The notes beneath the pieces were generated by a model. That model did no database searches, was not told the origin of the DNA, and worked only from the letters and a program-made list of their open reading frames with translations. 64,000 nucleotides of DNA from Pseudoalteromonas luteoviolacea (GTDB lineage Bacteria; Pseudomonadota; Gammaproteobacteria; Enterobacterales; Alteromonadaceae). Made by a program: the position numbers and the translations under genes. Location of the stretch: assembly GCF_018100925.1 (NCBI RefSeq), contig NZ_JAGJEH010000011.1, positions 62,001 to 126,000 of the forward strand, written 5' to 3'. This document shows, piece after piece, positions 45,049 through 55,114 of this stretch. Every line of letters starts with the position of its first letter. Within the stretch, counting starts at the first letter, position 1.

Positions 45049-45576
45049 AAGTGATTCCTTTTATGTTTTTTTGAACTTTGACTAATTCTTAATCACACTA
45101 CTTTGTATACAATATACTGTCAATAGTTTTAATTTTGATACTGCACAATGCGTTTTCACTGCTTTTTGGCGACGAAAATTAACTAGGGTTAGCGTCCACA
45201 AAGAAGATGTACAAAAGGGTAAGCGTTGTTGCCTCGCCAGATATAAACAGCCGTAGTAACTAAACAGTCGAGTGTTACAACTCGACATTGCGGCAAAAAG
45301 CGCAGTGCTCGAGCGTTAAGACAGCACTGTACATACTTGATTATAAAATAAGCATATTAATCATTATCTTAAAATCAGTAATAGTGTTACCTCAACAAAC
45401 GTAGGTGTACTGAGAAGTTGAGAGTACTGGGCTCATTTTAGGCGAGCAGATTAAAGTGGGTGGGCACGAGTCAATTTAAAACTTGACCCTCCCCACACCA
45501 GATGGGCTCTCGCACCATTAAAGTAGCCAACATCAAGGCTTTGCAGCTTTGATGCATTAAACTTTACCAATATCGG
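45049..45576. other. Gene-free interval upstream of the peptide gene
   Basis: This 528-bp AT-rich stretch must hold the peptide gene's promoter. A weak stem (CATCAAGGCT at 45531-45540 with AGCTTTGATG at 45545-45554) lies 22 bp after the cytochrome gene stop and may be its terminator. A 68-codon minus-strand frame at 45082-45288 was rejected. Confidence 0.4.
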
Positions 45577-46119
45577 TCACCACATGCGTTGCAGGATGCG
45601 ATTGCCTGAATATTGATGTTTTACCAAGGCACCTAAGTGCATAATAATAAATGCGAACAATATATAGCTGCTGTACTTATGAATAGTAAAATAAAAGAGC
45701 AGCCAAGTCTTATCCGTTACAATAGGCTCCATACTCCACAAACCAAACATACCGAATGGCCTATCCATCATCAACACACCTGAAACAAGCAGTATTGCAA
45801 TCAGGTTGTACATACAAATGTGGGCAAGGTGCGCCACTTTGACTTGTGCAGTTGGCAATGTTTCACTGTAGCTCGGCTTTTTGGTGCGTACCGCATGCGC
45901 CACTCGCCAAATAAAAAATGGGATATATAACATTGTCAAAGACACGTTAAAGTCTGCAATGACCTGTTTTACGTCTTGTAAAAAGGTCGTCTGAGACTGA
46001 GCCGTTGAAGGTATAAAACTCACAAGTATACCTGACAGCATGGCCCATATAATTACCACCGCTGACACCCAGTGCAGTGCTCTGGCCGTGCGATCAAACT
46101 TTAAAACTGTAGATTCCAT
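45577..46119 (-). CDS. Cytochrome b561-type membrane protein
   Basis: A ~180-residue four-helix di-haem cytochrome b of the b561 family. Conserved His positions are seen in RTARALHWVSAVVIIW, WRVAHAVRTKKPS, KVAHLAHICMYNL and TIHKYSSYILFAFIIMHLGALVKHQ. Bacterial members pass electrons between quinones and periplasmic partners. The start is taken as the ATG at 46119; a GTG two codons upstream is possible. It is a single gene without an obvious redox partner beside it. Confidence 0.82.
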   Translation of the reverse strand: MESTVLKFDRTARALHWVSAVVIIWAMLSGILVSFIPSTAQSQTTFLQDVKQVIADFNVSLTMLYIPFFIWRVAHAVRTKKPSYSETLPTAQVKVAHLAHICMYNLIAILLVSGVLMMDRPFGMFGLWSMEPIVTDKTWLLFYFTIHKYSSYILFAFIIMHLGALVKHQYSGNRILQRMW

Positions 46120-46296
46120 AGTCACATCTGAGTAAAAGTAAAAAAGTCAGCCTTTTAGATTTAAAGTTAATGGATCATCTAAACTTTCCCTTAAATTAAA
46201 GGCGCATGATGACACCTCAATCTTGACTAAAATGGTCAGTGATTAAGGTGCCCGGTGTGATTAGATCACTCTACTCGAAAAGAGCTGGCTGATTTG

Positions 46297-47577
46297 TCAG
46301 GCCTGAGTAAAGTTGTTCACCGCTTTTTTAGCTGCTGATAGACAGGAACCCATATTGTGTCCCTCTAAGTAGTCACCGGCAATCTCTAAGCCTTCAATGC
46401 TCTTAACATAATCGCAGATGATTTTTTTCGCTTGAGAGTGATTGGCACCATAGGCGCATAACCCGCCCATATGCCTTTTCACATGGTAGCGAACTCTTGG
46501 AGATTTAATTGGAAGAATTGACGAGAATTCGGATTCAGCCAGTTTGACTAACTCTTCATCAGAGAGCTTCAAAGCCTCTCGCCCTTTTTTACCGGCAATA
46601 GTAAAACGAACTGAGTTAAGTTTATATGATCGGTTCGCTGAACAGTGACCGATATGGAAACTGTCGTCAAACATAATAGACTGGCAGTCTTCAGTAAATA
46701 TGTCAGATTCATATTCTGCATTGATCAGGGCAACAGGGAAATATCTGACCAGTTTTATCGCTTCTTTTACATGCTCAGGTAGATCAATTACGTTCGGCAA
46801 TAAGTGTAGTGGTAAAGTTACCAATACTTTACTCGCATCAACACGCTGCTCACCATCTTGGTTTTCCACCATTAGCCCGGCTATCTTATTGTCCTCAATT
46901 AGGACTTTATTAACGCGTGTATTTAATTGTACATCGTGATTGGACGCCAGCGTTTCAAAGAACTCTCCAATCGTATTGCTAAATGTACGTAAAGAACCCA
47001 CACCAAATGGCATGATATGCAGCAAATTAGAGTAATAAGTTTCTTCTGGTTCGGCACCACCCATAATAATCGAGAACATGCGCAGAGGCCCTTTGCAAAG
47101 TTTCTCATGGAAGTGCTCAGTGATAGGTGCGTGATCGTACTCTTTTTCAACCTCAAGCAGCTTACCTTCGTCGAAATTGAGTTGATGTTTATGCTTTAAC
47201 TTGTAGTTGATCATGCGTTTGAACTGCAAGCTTCCCGTGATGCCGATATCTTTCATCATGGTCACAACTTCGGCAAAGCCCATCGTTTTGCGAAATGTTT
47301 TGAGCTCGCCATTCATGATAATATTAAAGGCATGATGTTGCTTGTCTAGCTCATTCATTTTTAGGTCATTGGCAATTTCAAAAAAATGAGTCCAGGATTC
47401 AGCAAAGTTTTTTCCGCCAGTCTCAAAGTAGCCATCTTCAAGCTTTTCATATCCAGCACGCCCACCGGGCTGCCCTTCTGATTCATATACTGTTGAAGAA
47501 AAGCCACTCTTCTTTAAAAAGTGTGCACTACCTAGTCCAGAAATACCGGCGCCAATAATATGTATATCTTTATCCAT
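46297..47577 (-). CDS. FAD-dependent oxidoreductase (amine-oxidase/phytoene-desaturase-like)
   Basis: A 426-residue flavoprotein with an N-terminal dinucleotide-binding fold (IHIIGAGISGLGSAHFLKKSGFSSTVYE) followed by GGRAGYEKL, the GG doublet typical of amine oxidases, protoporphyrinogen oxidases and carotenoid desaturases. The C-terminal FAD-binding segment is GLEIAGDYLEGHNMGSCLSAAKKA. The ATG shares a base with the stop of the malonyl-transacylase gene (TAATG), so the two are tightly coupled. I infer that it oxidises or desaturates a polyketide or fatty-acyl intermediate or amine in the nearby pathway; the substrate is unknown. Confidence 0.75.
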   Translation of the reverse strand: MDKDIHIIGAGISGLGSAHFLKKSGFSSTVYESEGQPGGRAGYEKLEDGYFETGGKNFAESWTHFFEIANDLKMNELDKQHHAFNIIMNGELKTFRKTMGFAEVVTMMKDIGITGSLQFKRMINYKLKHKHQLNFDEGKLLEVEKEYDHAPITEHFHEKLCKGPLRMFSIIMGGAEPEETYYSNLLHIMPFGVGSLRTFSNTIGEFFETLASNHDVQLNTRVNKVLIEDNKIAGLMVENQDGEQRVDASKVLVTLPLHLLPNVIDLPEHVKEAIKLVRYFPVALINAEYESDIFTEDCQSIMFDDSFHIGHCSANRSYKLNSVRFTIAGKKGREALKLSDEELVKLAESEFSSILPIKSPRVRYHVKRHMGGLCAYGANHSQAKKIICDYVKSIEGLEIAGDYLEGHNMGSCLSAAKKAVNNFTQA

Positions 47578-48440
47578 TATGCTACTTCCTTATTATTCTC
47601 TTTATTTGATATGGATGAAATTAGTTTGCTCAACACATTTCCTGGACCAACTTCCTCAAAGTCACATTGGTCAGTTGCATTGATATAACTTATAGAATCT
47701 ACCCAGTGGACTGGGCTGCTTATTTGCTTAGTTAGATTTTCAGCAATGGAATCTGCTTGGTAAGGTTTGGCCGTTACATTTGAAATAACGGGCACTGAGA
47801 GTGAACCAAAAGTAAATTGCTGCAAGTAATGACCAAAAGCTGCCTCGATAGTTTTCATGTATCTAGAGTGAAAAGCGGCACTCACTGGCAACTTAATAAA
47901 TTTGGCACCACGCGCTTCAAATGCGCTTTTTGCAAATTCAATGTCATGTAATAGGCCCGATATAATTGTTTGCACTGGACCATTGTAGTTAGCGACATCA
48001 ATATTATTTAAGGAGTTTGTTTTTAATACATCGTGGATTTGTACTTTATCCAAACCAATGACCGCAGCCATCACCCCATTCTTCGCCGTGCTCATCAACT
48101 CGCCACGTTTTTTTACTAATCGCAATCCCGTTTCAAAGCTAAATGCGCCCGAAGCAAACAGTGCGGTATATTCGCCCAAACTGTGTCCAGCATAGAAATC
48201 GACTTTTTCGCTCAACTCTTGCTTGCTCTTTAAGTAGTGCAACGCATTCACCACATAAAGAGCAGGCTGAGTGTACTGTGTTTTGGACAAAACGTTGTTT
48301 GGATCGACTAAACACAACTCTTTGATTGAATATCCTAAAATATCATCTGCAACACGCACATAATCGACAAATTCATCAAACAGTTCCCCTCCCATCCCAA
48401 CCTCTTGGGATCCCTGTCCAGGGAAAACCATCGCCTTCAT
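47577..48440 (-). CDS. Free-standing malonyl-CoA:ACP transacylase (trans-acting AT / FabD-like)
   Basis: A ~287-residue acyltransferase. It has the MVFPGQGSQ opening, nucleophile Ser87 in AGHSLGEYTA, Arg112 in KKRGELM for binding the malonyl carboxylate, His191 in SAAFHSRYM and the C-terminal EVGPGNVLSKL. All catalytic residues expected of a malonyl-specific AT are present. It is not in a fatty-acid operon; it is coupled to a flavoprotein gene and close to PABA-synthesis genes, so it probably loads malonate onto carrier proteins of a modular synthase lacking its own AT. AAGGTGG precedes the ATG at 48440, which is preferred over the GTG at 48449. Confidence 0.85.
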   Translation of the reverse strand: MKAMVFPGQGSQEVGMGGELFDEFVDYVRVADDILGYSIKELCLVDPNNVLSKTQYTQPALYVVNALHYLKSKQELSEKVDFYAGHSLGEYTALFASGAFSFETGLRLVKKRGELMSTAKNGVMAAVIGLDKVQIHDVLKTNSLNNIDVANYNGPVQTIISGLLHDIEFAKSAFEARGAKFIKLPVSAAFHSRYMKTIEAAFGHYLQQFTFGSLSVPVISNVTAKPYQADSIAENLTKQISSPVHWVDSISYINATDQCDFEEVGPGNVLSKLISSISNKENNKEVA

Positions 48441-48929
48441 AATATCCACCTTTTATAATTATATTTTTGTCATATTTTTTGAAAATAACTCGACTTAAAC
48501 TTCGCTCGACGTCACACAATATCTCGGTCACCTCATACGAAGAAAAGTAGTTCCTCATTCCCAGTTACTTTGTATTCAAAAAATAAAAATCCTTGGATGT
48601 TTTAGTTTATTGCTTAATTTTCGAGCCCATCAATTAACCCGGTTCTAGTGGGTTCATCTCTAGGTGCATCGTCACTGATGACCTAGCATATTTTCTAAAA
48701 GTTCTTTAACGGCCAGTGTGATCTTGACTAACGCTGCGCTACCAACATTTACTTTGCGGCATCACTTCCTCATTCACCAATGCGCTTTTACTTTGTCAAA
48801 CTGTATCAATACTGACTCTGTTGATATGCTTTCCTCTGGTTAGTTTTAAATAACGACACTTGCCGCCTCGCGGTATGTGTTAGCTTGTATATACAGGCCC
48901 AAAATGCGCTTTTGCAAAAGCACTAAAGA
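48441..48929. other. Gene-free interval between RND operon and transacylase operon
   Basis: AT-rich spacer holding the promoter of the transacylase/flavoprotein pair on the minus strand. TTATTAAC-like direct elements and a GCGCTTTTGCAAAAGCAC inverted repeat near 48906 are visible, but no gene or recognised operator. Confidence 0.35.
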
Positions 48930-48963
48930 GGCACTTCGAGGTGATGTCATTCATCGAGGTGCC
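48930..48963 (-). terminator. Hairpin after the RND adaptor gene
   Basis: GGCACTTCGA at 48930-48939 pairs with TCGAGGTGCC at 48954-48963 (one G-U pair), 13 bp beyond the adaptor stop. The T-run (AGTTTTT) lies on the gene-proximal side, so the hairpin also has terminator form for the plus strand. Moderate support. Confidence 0.5.
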
Positions 48964-48975
48964 AGTTTTTAGCGA

Positions 48976-50076
48976 TTAAAGGAGCGGTCGCACCAATTGC
49001 CCTGGGCGAACCCGTTCTGCACCTCGAACAATGACGGTATCGCCATCACTTATATTGCCTTTAACCACAATATAGTCGTCGGTGCTGGTGCCAAGGTTCA
49101 CTGGCACTCGAAGTGCTTTTCCTTCGGCATCAACGGTATAAACAAAAATTTGATTTTGTCGCAATACCAGTGCGTCTCGCGGTACAGTGACTTGATTTTC
49201 AGCTGCACCACTTGGCAACTGGACTTTAACCGCTTCACCAATCACCCAATCCGGTGAATCTGGTTTGATCCGTACTTCCAGCATACGTGAGCGTGTGTTA
49301 CCAACAGGGATCACACGCTCTATCACACCCAATTTAGGCGCTGACATGGCTTCTGCCTGAGCGGGTTGCAACTGAACACGTGCTCCTAAAGTTAAGTTGT
49401 CGTACAGATGGATCGGTGCACGCAGCGTAATTTCCTTTTCATCGACATTCACAAAGCGCAATAACGCTTGCCCTTCGGAAAGGTATTCACCGAGCTGAGC
49501 CAAGCGCTCGACAACCACACCATCAAATGGCGCCACGATCCGAGACTGCTCAACCAAGTATCGAGTGCGCTCGACTTGAATCTCTGCAGCCGCTAAATCT
49601 TGGCGACTCATATCTCGCTCCATTTCCAATCTATCTAGCTCTGACTGTGAAGTACTATTTTGCTCTGCTAGCTTTTTCTCTCGTGTGATTTGACGCGACA
49701 AGTAACTCAGATGGGCTTTGAGTCGCTCTACAGTCGTTAAATTATCTCGCAGGCGCAGTCGCAATAGGCGATCATTGAGTGTTGCCAATACATCACCTTT
49801 TTTAACGCGCTGCCCTACCTCAGCAATATTTAACAGATGTCCAGCAACTTCAGTGGCTATCCTTGAATCGACTAAGCTAATTAAATCCCCAGACAACCAT
49901 GTGGCTGGCGCAACTTCCTGCAACTTTGCTGTTGCCACATCTACTGCAACCCCTTTTGGTTTCGCTTTCGCGTTATTATTTGCGAGCACTGATGTCGTCG
50001 ATAACATCATCAATAACACCAGCCCGCAGCTCAGTGCCTGTTGCCCAAAAATTTTATGTTTAAAAATCTTCTGCAT
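48976..50076 (-). CDS. RND efflux periplasmic adaptor (membrane fusion protein)
   Basis: A 366-residue MFP with a signal peptide (to ~VLANN), two lipoyl halves (EVAGHLLNIAEVGQRVKKGDVLATL and RIVAPFDGVVVERLAQLGEYLSEGQALLRF), a short coiled-coil hairpin and a beta-barrel domain. It follows the permease gene by 87 bp on the same strand; adaptor genes more often come first. No outer-membrane factor is encoded beside it, so it must use a TolC-type channel from elsewhere. Role: couples the pump to the outer membrane for export of a toxic or secreted small molecule, perhaps the cluster's product. Confidence 0.9.
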   Translation of the reverse strand: MQKIFKHKIFGQQALSCGLVLLMMLSTTSVLANNNAKAKPKGVAVDVATAKLQEVAPATWLSGDLISLVDSRIATEVAGHLLNIAEVGQRVKKGDVLATLNDRLLRLRLRDNLTTVERLKAHLSYLSRQITREKKLAEQNSTSQSELDRLEMERDMSRQDLAAAEIQVERTRYLVEQSRIVAPFDGVVVERLAQLGEYLSEGQALLRFVNVDEKEITLRAPIHLYDNLTLGARVQLQPAQAEAMSAPKLGVIERVIPVGNTRSRMLEVRIKPDSPDWVIGEAVKVQLPSGAAENQVTVPRDALVLRQNQIFVYTVDAEGKALRVPVNLGTSTDDYIVVKGNISDGDTVIVRGAERVRPGQLVRPLL

Positions 50077-50163
50077 TACTTACTTACCTAATTTGAATCC
50101 AATACTTTGATTTATACTGGGATCAGGCCCTAACCCAATCCACAGCTAACTTTAATTCTGTCT

Positions 50164-53100
50164 TCACGACTGAGACAAAGACGCCCGTGGTTCATCGTTT
50201 GCGTCATCCGTAACCGGCGCTAAACCTTTGCCCATACGCAACAAGCAAGGCAATAACAGTAAAGTAAAGACCGAACTAATGGTCATGCCACCAACAATGA
50301 CCGCAGCCAAGCCTCGGTAGATTTCACTGCCATCACCAGGAATTGCTAGTAGAGGCAGCATGCCGACGATACTGGTAGACGTACTCATGAAAATAGGTCG
50401 TAAGCGTAGCTGCAATGCGCGCTCAACAGCTTGATGGCGATCCAACCCTGAGCGCTCTCCCATGCGAGTTTGATGCACCAATAGAATCGCATTGTTCACA
50501 ACTAAGCCGAGTAAAATCACAAACCCAATCATGGTTAATAAATCCAGCGACTGATAAGTGATTGAGCTGATAGCTTGTAACGCAACAATACCGCCCACCA
50601 TAGCCAAAGGCATCGCCAAGACAACGAGGAAGCTATCCTTCACTGAACGAAATAGCGCACTCATTAATAAGAATAACAAGCCAATGGCAAACAAGAAGTT
50701 CTGACCGAGCGTCAGCACTGCCTGACGCAAGTTATCAGCGCTGCCGCCATAGATTATATTGCCATCCTCTGGTAGTACTGCACGGATACTGGGTTCAACC
50801 TGCCCTTGCAAAATGTCGAGTGTTTCTTCAAGCGTTTGATCTTGTGGTGGCATAACTTCCAACGTGATCGTTCTACGGCCATCCACTCTCAGCACCCTGC
50901 CCGGGCTCACAGTACGTTCAACACTCCCCAGCTGATTGAGCGTAACTAGGTTGCCAGTCGATGTGATCACAGGGGTATCTGCCAAACTTTCTGGGCTATC
51001 CCAAGGTGCTGTTTTAACTATAATATCGAGTCGTTTTTCACCATCAAAGTATTCCCCAACATAGGCTCCATTACCGAGCGTACTCACCAACAAGCCAAGA
51101 TCTGTGCGGTTCCAGCCTTGCTCAGCTAGACGCGCATCCATAGGCGTAACACGTATTTCTGGCTCTGCACTTTGCCTTCTTGGATGTACGCGAACTCTCG
51201 CTTTTGGCATTGCTTCTTTTACTAAGTCAGTGGCTATCCTCGCAACTCTATCGAGTTCTTGTGGGTCTTTGATTTGAATATGGATCGGCACACTGCGGCT
51301 TCCGCCTAATCGGCCAAACAAGCTCCGTTGATTAGGAAAACCAACCAAATCAGGTAAATCGGCCAAAATCTCATTTCTGATTAAGGATTTAATTTCGTTA
51401 ACCTGAGATAAATCTTGGCCGATCACCCCCATATTACCGCCGCCATCAGGGAAGACCATGATGTAATAGTCTTTCAAAGCAGGCTCTCGTTCACCATTTA
51501 AATAAGGCTGTAAACGCTCTATCATAACGTTGACAACATCTCGCTCTAGCGTCGTGATATTCGTCGCAGGTGGGAACATTAAAAAAGCATCTACACTGTC
51601 TTGTTTGACCGGCGGTAAATAGTCAATTTTTGGTAATGCGAGCCAAGAAACCGAAGCAGGCACACCGATCAACACAACGGTTAATATCGCTCTTCGCATC
51701 GGGCTAGACGTTAAGTTCATAACCCAACCAGTGATACGATTCCACAGCGCGTGTAAATGGTCAGCACTTGAGAGATCTTTATCTGAGACGTAACGATTCA
51801 TCAACAGCGGCGTGATTGTCAGCGCAACCAATAAAGAAAAACACACTGCAATCGCGATGGTTAAAGCCAAATCACCAAACAGCTGCCCCTCCACATCTTC
51901 TAAGAACAGCACAGGTATAAATATGGCGACAGTAGTAGCTGTAGAGGCTAACAGTGCTGGCCATACTTGCGTTGCACCTTGTACAGCAGCTGTAAAACGG
52001 TCTTTGCCTTGCTCTCGCAACCGGATAATATTTTCCAACACCACTATCGATGCATCTACAACCATACCCACAGCAAATGCTAAGCCTGCCAATGAAATCA
52101 CATTAAAACTGCGGTCCATCAGCTTTAGCACTGTGAAAGTGGCCAGCAATGACAACGGGATCGCCACTGCAATGATCATGGTTGCTCTAAGCTTTCGTAA
52201 AAACAGCCATAAAATACCGATGGACAATAGCACGCCAAACCCAAGGTTACTGGACAGTAAATTGATTGAACGATAAATAAATACTGAAGAGTCGAAAGAC
52301 TGCTCCATGGTCAATTGGTTTTCTTTTAAAACACCTTGGCGAAGCTCATCAACCGCTGCTTTCACTAAATTGAGTGTCGTTAGGACATTTGCGCCGGGTT
52401 CGCGATCAATTCGAATACTGATCGCCGGGTTACCATTTTGTACCGCAAGATTGGTACGCCTGCCATCTGCAACCTCTATTGTGGCAATATCACCGAGTTT
52501 AATCGCTTGACCTTCATGCCAATCAATAATTTGATCTGGCAGTGTACTGGGATCGTAACGGCCCGTCATGCGCAGCGTATATTGACGTCTTCCAAGATCG
52601 ACAAGCCCACCCGATACGTCGTTTGCACGGCCGAGTAATCGAGCTAACTCAGGGATGCTCAAACCCAGCTGAGCGGCGCGATGAGGGTCTATGGTAATTT
52701 GTAATTCTTGATCGCTACCTGCACCGCTGCGCACTTCGACATTACCTACACCCGGAATGGCCATCAATACGGGTCGAATGACATCATCAATAAAGACGCG
52801 ATATTCACTGATCGGTTTAGGGTTGCCCGGTAAAGACTGAAGAAAGAAAAATGTCAATGCTGGCGCACCGCCACCCAGTCGGATCTGAGGTTGGGTTGCA
52901 TCGCGCGGCAGGGGATCGAGTCGATTCATTCGACCAATCACATCAACCATCACTTTTTGCATGTCTGTGCCAATGGAGAAAGTCAGGTTCATTCTGGCAA
53001 CCCCGGTACTGGTGCTGACATTCAACTCTTCTAACCCAGACATGCCTTCCAATACCCGCTCGATTGGTACGACAATTTCTGATTCCATTTCTTTTGGCGA

Positions 53101-53262
53101 CGCCGTACGCCACGCCGTTTGTATTGATAATTGAGGGCGTTCAATATCAGGAAGCAATTGAATGGGCAATTTCACTACAGAAAAAATCCCCATTAAAGCG
53201 ACAATCGCGATCAAAACCGCCGTTACAGCCGGCTTTTTCATCGTTATTGTTGTTAAATTCAT
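50164..53262 (-). CDS. RND-family (HAE1-type) efflux permease
   Basis: A 1032-residue inner-membrane transporter with twelve helices and two large periplasmic loops. Recognised segments are the N-terminal KLPIQLLPDIERPQLSI, the TM4 region VGMVVDASIVVLENIIR carrying the proton-relay Asp pair position, and the matching second-half motif GFVILLGLVVNNAILLVHQTR. The start is placed at the ATG at 53262 (MNLTTITMKKPAV), the usual N-terminus; the frame is open 45 bases further up. It is a proton-driven multidrug-type exporter. Lying between the transacylase pair and PABA genes suggests self-resistance or product export, by inference. Confidence 0.92.
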   Translation of the reverse strand: MNLTTITMKKPAVTAVLIAIVALMGIFSVVKLPIQLLPDIERPQLSIQTAWRTASPKEMESEIVVPIERVLEGMSGLEELNVSTSTGVARMNLTFSIGTDMQKVMVDVIGRMNRLDPLPRDATQPQIRLGGGAPALTFFFLQSLPGNPKPISEYRVFIDDVIRPVLMAIPGVGNVEVRSGAGSDQELQITIDPHRAAQLGLSIPELARLLGRANDVSGGLVDLGRRQYTLRMTGRYDPSTLPDQIIDWHEGQAIKLGDIATIEVADGRRTNLAVQNGNPAISIRIDREPGANVLTTLNLVKAAVDELRQGVLKENQLTMEQSFDSSVFIYRSINLLSSNLGFGVLLSIGILWLFLRKLRATMIIAVAIPLSLLATFTVLKLMDRSFNVISLAGLAFAVGMVVDASIVVLENIIRLREQGKDRFTAAVQGATQVWPALLASTATTVAIFIPVLFLEDVEGQLFGDLALTIAIAVCFSLLVALTITPLLMNRYVSDKDLSSADHLHALWNRITGWVMNLTSSPMRRAILTVVLIGVPASVSWLALPKIDYLPPVKQDSVDAFLMFPPATNITTLERDVVNVMIERLQPYLNGEREPALKDYYIMVFPDGGGNMGVIGQDLSQVNEIKSLIRNEILADLPDLVGFPNQRSLFGRLGGSRSVPIHIQIKDPQELDRVARIATDLVKEAMPKARVRVHPRRQSAEPEIRVTPMDARLAEQGWNRTDLGLLVSTLGNGAYVGEYFDGEKRLDIIVKTAPWDSPESLADTPVITSTGNLVTLNQLGSVERTVSPGRVLRVDGRRTITLEVMPPQDQTLEETLDILQGQVEPSIRAVLPEDGNIIYGGSADNLRQAVLTLGQNFLFAIGLLFLLMSALFRSVKDSFLVVLAMPLAMVGGIVALQAISSITYQSLDLLTMIGFVILLGLVVNNAILLVHQTRMGERSGLDRHQAVERALQLRLRPIFMSTSTSIVGMLPLLAIPGDGSEIYRGLAAVIVGGMTISSVFTLLLLPCLLRMGKGLAPVTDDANDEPRASLSQS

Positions 53263-53617
53263 CTTTGGTAGTCCCTTTATACTTAACTCGTGTTCAAGCC
53301 TATCCAACTAAGTCGGAGAGGCAAAACAGCTGATGAGATATAAAGGAAGAATACCCAATGAGTTTAGTCACTAAGCTCATTAAGTAATTCATTCCTTGAA
53401 ATCTAATCAATCAAATTGGCTAACAGCAATTTTTATATTAACCACCTTGCGGCGGGTTTTTGTTGTCTCTCAAAAAATACGAGAGACGATTTTTATACAA
53501 GCTGGTTTACCCAACTCACTTTAATCACCGATCGCCAAATACCTATATTAGGGAATGCACGTTGTTGTGCAACGTGCTTACTCCAAGTTTTTAGACTGAG
53601 GTCAGTGATAGACACGC
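53263..53617. other. Gene-free interval between peroxidase and RND permease genes
   Basis: 355 bp with no supported gene. It holds the promoter of the RND operon and the 3' flank of the cytochrome peroxidase gene. CCAAGTTTTTAG-rich sequence is present but no clear terminator was found. Confidence 0.35.
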
Positions 53618-55114
53618 TTAATCTTGACCAGCTAGTGTCGGTGGCTGAACCGTTTTGGTGTCTGTCAAGGTCTTCAAATACGCGACCAGTGCCGCTTCTT
53701 CTTTTTCGGTAAGACCGAGGTCTCCCATCAAATCAATGATTTCACTACTCGCGGAGTTTGACGTATTCACTTCAGGCTCAGGCCAACAGTCTCTCTCTCG
53801 CGCCTGTTTTGCAGTTGTCCCTGCAGGACACTTGATAGGATCGACTTTCGTCAAAGACGTATTATAGAAATGAACAATGTCTTCTAAATTTTTAAAATAA
53901 CCATTGTGCATAAAGGCTTTTGTAAACCCATCGCTTGATCTCATATCAACATTACGAACAGTAGGCGTACGGAAGTGACCAGCATGGCCACTTGTAAGCG
54001 GTGTCTTACTTGTGTGCTCAGAAAGACCAACATCCGGTCGATCAGGATCAAAGTTTGATGCCTCATAGTTAGGTGGCAAAGTAAGGTGATTGAACGTATT
54101 GTCGGTGAATTGGTTATGTAATTCGTTACCGACGGAGTCTCGTGCTTCACTGTTGTGGCATTCGGCGCACTGAGCATCCTTTCCTGTGGGGTTCAGTTTG
54201 GTTTTTAATCCCCAGAACAAATCGTTACCAAGGTTTTCTAAATCGGTAAACTCTGAATATGGAGAGACACCCGGCGTATCATCATTATCATTCATCACTG
54301 CAAAGTCACGTTTAGAGCTATAGGAGTTAACTTCATCTGATTGCTGCCATGCCGAAAGAGCCACACCAATACGCTTAAAGCTGATATCTACACCTGTTTG
54401 CTCACAGTCGATTTTCTCTTTCCAAGCTTGCTCGTACAAACGCGCATACTCTGATTTTGCCACATGACGACAAACAAACTCGGCCCCTGGCATGTCGTTG
54501 TCATTGCCATCAGGCACATTGTGCTCCACATCATTGGAAAATGGCCCCAACGCTTGATCAACAAGTGGCCCGAGGAATCGTTTATAGGCAGCTTTTACTT
54601 CATCTGAAGAACCGTCGAACACTTCCATACCGACCATAAAGCCGGTAGCGCGACCATCCCAAAACAGTCCGCCCTGACACAGCCAGCCATACTTTTCTTT
54701 TTCGCACTCTTCTGGACCCCAAGCAAACTGCGACACGCCAAAGTTCTTAGCGCTACTGGTATAAGCTACCGTAGGAGGTTTGCGATTACCTGTACGGTGT
54801 GACACGGCGCCCGGTACGACAATTGACCCCGCATTAATTTCAGCATCTGGTGATGTCCAACCTGCTTCAGGTGCATGGCATGATGCACAAGACTGTCCAT
54901 CTGGCGATGAGATCTCATCGAAAAAAACGTGCTTACCTAAACGCTCTAATGCATCTACGTCCGGCTCTGGAGTTATGCTTACTAACGCATCAGCACTAGA
55001 CTCAGTGCTTTTCGTTGGATTTTCCGACAAGCCAGATACACATGATACACATAGTGTCGCTACTGACACACTGAGTGTCATTATTAAAAATTGATGTTTT
55101 TTAGTTTTTATCAT
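53618..55114 (-). CDS. Dihaem cytochrome c peroxidase-like (MauG/CcpA superfamily) exported protein
   Basis: A 498-residue exported c-type cytochrome. The N-terminus has a signal sequence (MTLSVSVATLCVSCVSG, possibly a lipobox), then CASCH near residue 79 and CAECH near 320 as two haem-binding CxxCH motifs. Other family marks are LFWDGRATGFM, LGNDLFWG and HAGHFRTPTVRNVDMR with FMHNGYF. It is longer than classical bacterial peroxidases (~330), resembling MauG-like enzymes that carry out oxidations on bound substrates. AAGGAG precedes the ATG at 55114. Whether it detoxifies peroxide or tailors a cluster product is unknown. Confidence 0.85.
   Translation of the reverse strand: MIKTKKHQFLIMTLSVSVATLCVSCVSGLSENPTKSTESSADALVSITPEPDVDALERLGKHVFFDEISSPDGQSCASCHAPEAGWTSPDAEINAGSIVVPGAVSHRTGNRKPPTVAYTSSAKNFGVSQFAWGPEECEKEKYGWLCQGGLFWDGRATGFMVGMEVFDGSSDEVKAAYKRFLGPLVDQALGPFSNDVEHNVPDGNDNDMPGAEFVCRHVAKSEYARLYEQAWKEKIDCEQTGVDISFKRIGVALSAWQQSDEVNSYSSKRDFAVMNDNDDTPGVSPYSEFTDLENLGNDLFWGLKTKLNPTGKDAQCAECHNSEARDSVGNELHNQFTDNTFNHLTLPPNYEASNFDPDRPDVGLSEHTSKTPLTSGHAGHFRTPTVRNVDMRSSDGFTKAFMHNGYFKNLEDIVHFYNTSLTKVDPIKCPAGTTAKQARERDCWPEPEVNTSNSASSEIIDLMGDLGLTEKEEAALVAYLKTLTDTKTVQPPTLAGQD

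Noticed and set aside
45082..45288. 68-codon minus-strand frame upstream of the peptide precursor
   Set aside because: No ribosome site, and it would overlap the precursor's expected promoter.
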